Below are positions 59,866-64,000 of a stretch of DNA of 64,000 nucleotides, piece by piece. Where the stretch lies: positions 385,128,865 through 385,192,864 of the forward strand of contig OY856186.1 of assembly GCA_963693315.1 (NCBI GenBank), given 5' to 3'. The translations under genes and the position numbers were made by a program. Each line of letters starts with the position of its first letter. The stretch's first letter is position 1. Below the pieces are notes generated by a model that was not told the origin of the DNA, made no database searches, and saw nothing but the letters and a program-made list of their open reading frames with translations. The DNA comes from Diogma glabrata (taxonomy: Eukaryota; Arthropoda; Insecta; Diptera; Cylindrotomidae).

Positions 59866-62800
59866 AACTGTATTGACAATCTTAACTGTATTGACTGTCT
59901 AAACTATCTTAACTGTCTTGAATGTTTTGATTGTCTTGACTATCTTGACTGTCTTAACTGTCTTGACTGTCTTAACTGTCTTGATTGTCTTGGATGCTTT
60001 AACTGTCTTGACTGTCTTGGCTATCTTGACTGTTTTGTCTGTATTGACTGTCTCTACTGTCTTGACTGTCTTGACTGTTTTGACTGTCTTGAATGATTTG
60101 ACTGTCTTGACTGTCTTGACTGTCTTGACTGTCTTGACTGTCTTGACTGTCTTGACTGTCTTGACTGTCTTGACTGTCTTGACTGTCTTGACTGTCTTGA
60201 CAGTCTTGACAGTCTTGACTGTCTTGACTGTCTTGACTGTATTGACTGTCTTGACTGTCTTGACTGTCTTGACTGTCTTGACTGTCTTGACTGTCTTGAC
60301 TGGCACTACTGTCTTGACTGTCTTGACTGTCTTTACTGTCTTGACTGTCTGGGCTGTCTTTACTGTATTGACTGTCTTGACTGTCTTGACTTTGTTGACT
60401 GTCTTGACTGTCTTGACTGTCTTGACTGTCTTGACTGTCTTGACTGTCTTGACTGTCTTGACTGTCTTGACTGTCTTGACTATCTTGACTGTCTTGACTG
60501 CCCTAACTGTCTTGACTATTTTGAACGTCTTGACTGTCTTTATTGTCTTGACTGTATTGACTTTCTTGACTGTCTAGACTGTCTTGACTGTCTTGACTGT
60601 CTTGACTGTCTTGACTGTCTTGACTGTCTTGACTGTCTTGACTGTCTTGACTGTCTTGACTGTCTTGACTGTCTTGACAGTCTTGACCGTCTTGACTGTC
60701 TTGACTGTATCGACTGTCTTGACTGTCTTGACTGTCTTGACTGTCTTGACTGTCTTGACTGTCTTGACTGTCTTGACTGGCATTACTGTCTTGACTGTCT
60801 TGTCTATCTTGACTGTCTTAACTGTCTTTACTGTCTTGACTGTCTTGGCTGTCTTTACGGTATTGACTGTCTTGACTTTGTTGACTGTCTTGACTGATTT
60901 GACTGTCTTGACTGTCTTGACTGTCTTGACTGTCTTGACTGTCTTGACTGTCTTGACTGTCTTGACTGTCTTGACTGTCTTGACTGTCTTGACTGTCTTG
61001 ACTGTCTTGACTGTCTTGACTGTCTTGACTGTCTTGACTGTCTTGACTGTCTTGACTGTCTTGACTGTCTTGACTGTCTTGACTGTCTTGACTGTCTTGA
61101 CTTTCTTGACTGTCTGGACTGTCTTGACTGTCTTGACTGTCTTGACTGTATTGACTGTCTTGACTGTCTTGACTGTCTTGACTGTCTTGACTGTCTTGAC
61201 TGTCTTGACTGTCTTGACTGTCTTGACTGGCATTACTGTCTTGACTGTCTTGTCTGTCTTGACTGTCTTGACTTTCTTTACTGTCTTGACTGTCTTGGCT
61301 GTCTTTACGGTATTGACTGTCTTGACTCTCTTGACTTTGTTGACTGTCTTGACTGTCTTGACTGTCTTGACTGTCTTGACTGTCTTGACTGTCTTGACTG
61401 TCTTGACTGTCTTGACTGTCTTGACTGTCTTGACTGTCTTGACTGTCTTGACTGTCTTGACTGCCCTAACTGTCTTGACTATTTTGAACGTCTTGACTGT
61501 CTTTATTGTCTTGACTGTATTGACAGTCTTGACTGTCTTGACTGTCTTGAATGTCTTGGCTGTCTCGACTGTCTTAACTGTCTTGACTGTCTTGACTGTC
61601 TTGACTGTCTTGACTATCTTGACTGTCTTGACTGTCTTGACTGTCTTGACTGTCTTGACTGTCTTGACTGTCTTGACTGTCTTGACTGTCTTGACTGTCT
61701 TGACTGTCTTGACTGTCTTGACTGTCTTGACTGTCTTGACTGTCTTGACTGTCTTGACTGTCTTGACTGTCTTGACTGCCTTAACTGTCTTGACTATCTT
61801 GAATGTCTTGACTGTCTTGATTGTCTTGACTGTATAGACAGTCTTGACTGTCTTGAATGTCTTGACTGTCTCAACTGTCCCAACTGTCTTGACGGTTTTG
61901 ACTGTCTTGACTGTCTTGACTGTCTTGACTATCTTGACTGTCTTGACTGTCTTGACTGTCTTGACTGTCTTGACTGTCTTGACTGTCTTGACTGTCTTGA
62001 CTGTCTTGACTGTCTTGACTGTCTTGACTGTCTTGAATGTCTTGACTATCTTGACAGTCTTGATTGTCTTGACTTCCTTGACTGTCTTGACTACCTTGAC
62101 TATCTTGAAAGTCTTGACTGTCTCGACTTCATTGACAGTCTGAACTGCCTTGACTGTCTCGACTGTCTTGACCTTCTTGAATATCTTGGCTGTCTGGATA
62201 GTCTTGACTATCACTGTCTAGATAGTTGAATGATTGTCTTGAATATCTTTATTGTCGCGACTGTCTTGACAGGGTTGACTTTCTTGACTGTCTTGACTGT
62301 CTTGCCTATCTTGACTGTAGTGACTGTCCTGCGTGTCTTGACTGTCTTGATTGTGTTGACTGTCTTGACTGCCCAGACTGTCTTAACAGATTCTATCGTC
62401 TGGAACGTCTATACTGTCTTGACTTTTTTGACTCTTTCCACTTTTTTGAATAATTTGTCTGTTTTGACAGTCTTGACTGTCTTGTCTGTCCTAATTGTTC
62501 GGACTGTCTGTCAAAACAGTCAAAAGAGTAAACACAGAAAAACAGTCAATATATTCAAAATATTCAAAACAGTCAAAACAGTCAAGACAGTTAAGACAGT
62601 CAAGACAATCAAGACAGTCAAAATATTCGAGACAGTCAAGACAGTTAAGACAGTCAAGACAGTCAAGACAGTCAAGAAAGTCAAGAAAGTCAAGACAGTC
62701 ATAAAATTCAAACAGTGAAAACGGCCCAGACAGTCAAGACAGTCAAAATAGTCTTAACAGTCTAGACAATAAAGACATTCAATACAGCCAAGACTGCCAG

Positions 62801-62945
62801 ACTGCCTTGACAGTCTTGACTGTATTGACTGTATTGACTGTATTGACTGTATTGATTGTATTGACTGAATTGACTGTATTGACTGTATTGACTGGATTCA
62901 CTGTATTGACTGTCTTGACTGCCTAAACCGTCTTGACTTGTAATG
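59866..62945 (+). repeat. CTTGACTGT satellite array 2 (about 3.1 kb)
   Basis: Same 9-bp unit and orientation as array 1. The first 200 bp and the last 900 bp are degenerate, while 60090-61780 is highly uniform, as expected when unequal exchange homogenises the centre. Marker variants recur at multiples of nine: TGGCAYTAC at about 60302, 60779 and 61229 (477 and 450 bp apart), and CTGCCYTAAC at about 60499, 61462 and 61777 (963 and 315 bp). The 546-residue minus frame and 417-residue plus frame across it are repeat artefacts. Confidence 0.97.
62511..62798 (-). repeat. Inverted block within array 2
   Basis: At about 62510 the unit switches from CTTGACTGT to its complement ACAGTCAAG (GTCTGTCAAAACAGTC at the joint) and returns to the original sense near 62800 (AGACTGCCAGACTGCC). 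The block contains about 30 units. After it, a local run of the variant TATTGACTG is found at 62818-62910. Confidence 0.93.
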
Positions 62946-63019
62946 AAGCGCTGCTTCGCTTATCAACAACGAAGTGGCATAGCAGGCCGCGTACCTAGCG
63001 AGATTTAATTAGAGCAAGG
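62946..63019. other. Spacer
   Basis: No features. Confidence 0.4.
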
Positions 63020-63230
63020 AATCCTGCTGCTCCAGCACAAATAAACAATAGTCCGCGTATTTCGAATATAAGAACGGATTAATGAAAAACAAATAAGTGA
63101 GAAAGATAGACCCTGGCGACCCCCATATGTGAAAGAACCACGATCACCACGTCCAACCCCTTTATTTTAACACATGCACGCGCTTTCGCACTTCATCCGC
63201 TCAACCACACACACACCCACACAAACACCC
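63020..63230 (+). repeat. Dispersed repeat, copy 2 (partner at 16109)
   Basis: Same order of blocks as 16109-16322, from AATCCTG and CAGCACAAATAA through ACCACGATCACCACGTCC to a CACACACACCC tail. The A/T microsatellite that follows may have grown from the simple-sequence end of this repeat. Confidence 0.7.
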
Positions 63231-63282
63231 ATGCCTATATCCATGCCCATACATCCACACATCCAGGTTCATTTATTTATAT

Positions 63283-63283
63283 A

Positions 63284-63378
<95 letters not shown>
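63283..63378. repeat. (AT)n microsatellite, about 96 bp
   Basis: Perfect alternation of A and T for about 48 dinucleotides. It can extrude as a cruciform. The frame at 63174-63419 that crosses it (repeated Tyr-Ile) is an artefact. Confidence 0.98.
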
Positions 63379-63381
<3 letters not shown>

Positions 63382-64000
63382 GGAAACCTGAGTACAGCAC
63401 TGGTCATGTATTTTTATGATATGTTAATATTATTTAGTTGTAATCAATATATTGTATAAATAAAATTCAGTTACGATAATCATTTCATGAAGAAAAGTTC
63501 TAAATTAAATAAATACTCCTCTATATATAATCAGTTTTTGTTTAAATTCTATCCAATAAATCCTACATGCTCAGCCGTGACTCTGGAGCATTAAACAAGA
63601 ATTTTATGTATAGTAAGTACTACAGGCAAAGTTATGGCTTATGGCAAAGTTTTATTTTAAAAATAATTGTTAAGGCAAAGAAACTAAAGAAAAGTGAAAA
63701 GTGAAAAGACATTTTTAAATAAAAGAACTCAAAGTGATAAGTCTTAAGCTATTTTTACAGACAAGTCTAAAGGAAAGACAATTTAGAAAAATAGTTAAAA
63801 AATATTAGCAACAAAAGTTCTGCAATCACTGCAAACAAGGTAACGTTATTTTTTATAAATATGTGCTCTCATAATTATCTATGTACAATGTACGGTAAAG
63901 TAGTCAACCTTTGAATAAAAATTTAATAATTAAAGTGTTAAGGTTTATAAAAAAAACATCATAAACATTTTATAGAAAGAAAACTGATCTTATCGAAAGG
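63379..64000. other. No gene seen
   Basis: AT-rich to the end of the window; nothing recognised. Confidence 0.5.

Noticed and set aside
60574..62214. 546-residue open frame of Thr-Val-Lys repeats on the minus strand (and the 417-residue Leu-Thr-Val frame on the plus strand)
   Set aside because: They arise from the 9-bp satellite unit, which is open in five of six frames. No start context, promoter or non-repetitive domain supports a gene.
63174..63419. Frame with repeated Tyr-Ile
   Set aside because: Translation of an (AT)n microsatellite.

Overview
The window reads as a gene-poor, very AT-rich stretch of animal nuclear DNA, most likely from an insect. The grounds are the mix of transposable elements (Penelope-like, a Crypton-type tyrosine recombinase, many hAT elements, jockey/CR1-like non-LTR elements, Ty3/Gypsy), a 62-bp GT-AG intron, poly(A) tails, a long 9-bp satellite and the lack of any prokaryotic gene organisation. 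No conserved single-copy host gene and no convincing intact tRNA or rRNA gene was recognised. The order or species cannot be fixed from the sequence alone. Many short ORFs are by-products of AT-rich or repetitive sequence and were left out.

Layout. 0-9 kb: mostly unassigned AT-rich DNA with an LTR-like repeat (701-866), a long hairpin (5841-6063) and a tRNA-like relic (about 7154). 9.36-14.12 kb: two Penelope-like elements head to head (minus copy 9356-11705, plus copy from about 11719), both dead; the plus copy is split by a 1.2-kb insertion. 16-25.7 kb: two hAT elements with exact 8-bp target duplications (16934-17702, 20443-21394), several hairpin or inverted-repeat elements, a 221-bp palindromic MITE inside a local satellite, and the 3' half of a non-LTR retrotransposon. 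28.9-30.6 kb: a two-exon, apparently intact tyrosine recombinase gene of Crypton type with related palindromic motifs on both sides. 31.9-33.5 kb: a 1.57-kb terminal-inverted-repeat element with a decayed Cys-rich protein. 38.5-45.8 kb: two copies of a long dispersed repeat. One contains a non-LTR insertion, and between them lies a 1.9-kb decayed hAT that itself carries a 106-bp MITE. 48.5-51 kb: two further hAT derivatives. 53.1-62.9 kb: two large arrays of the 9-mer CTTGACTGT, separated by 3 kb holding a Gypsy protease/RT relic. 63.28-63.38 kb: an (AT)n tract.

The strongest observations are: (i) five hAT elements, each with a perfect 8-bp target duplication and each with its own palindromic motif repeated near its ends; (ii) the intact spliced Crypton-like gene with candidate recombination sites; (iii) the kilobase CTTGACTGT arrays with higher-order periods and an inverted block; (iv) nested insertions dated by comparing empty and filled copies. 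Family names rest on motif recognition, not on database searches.
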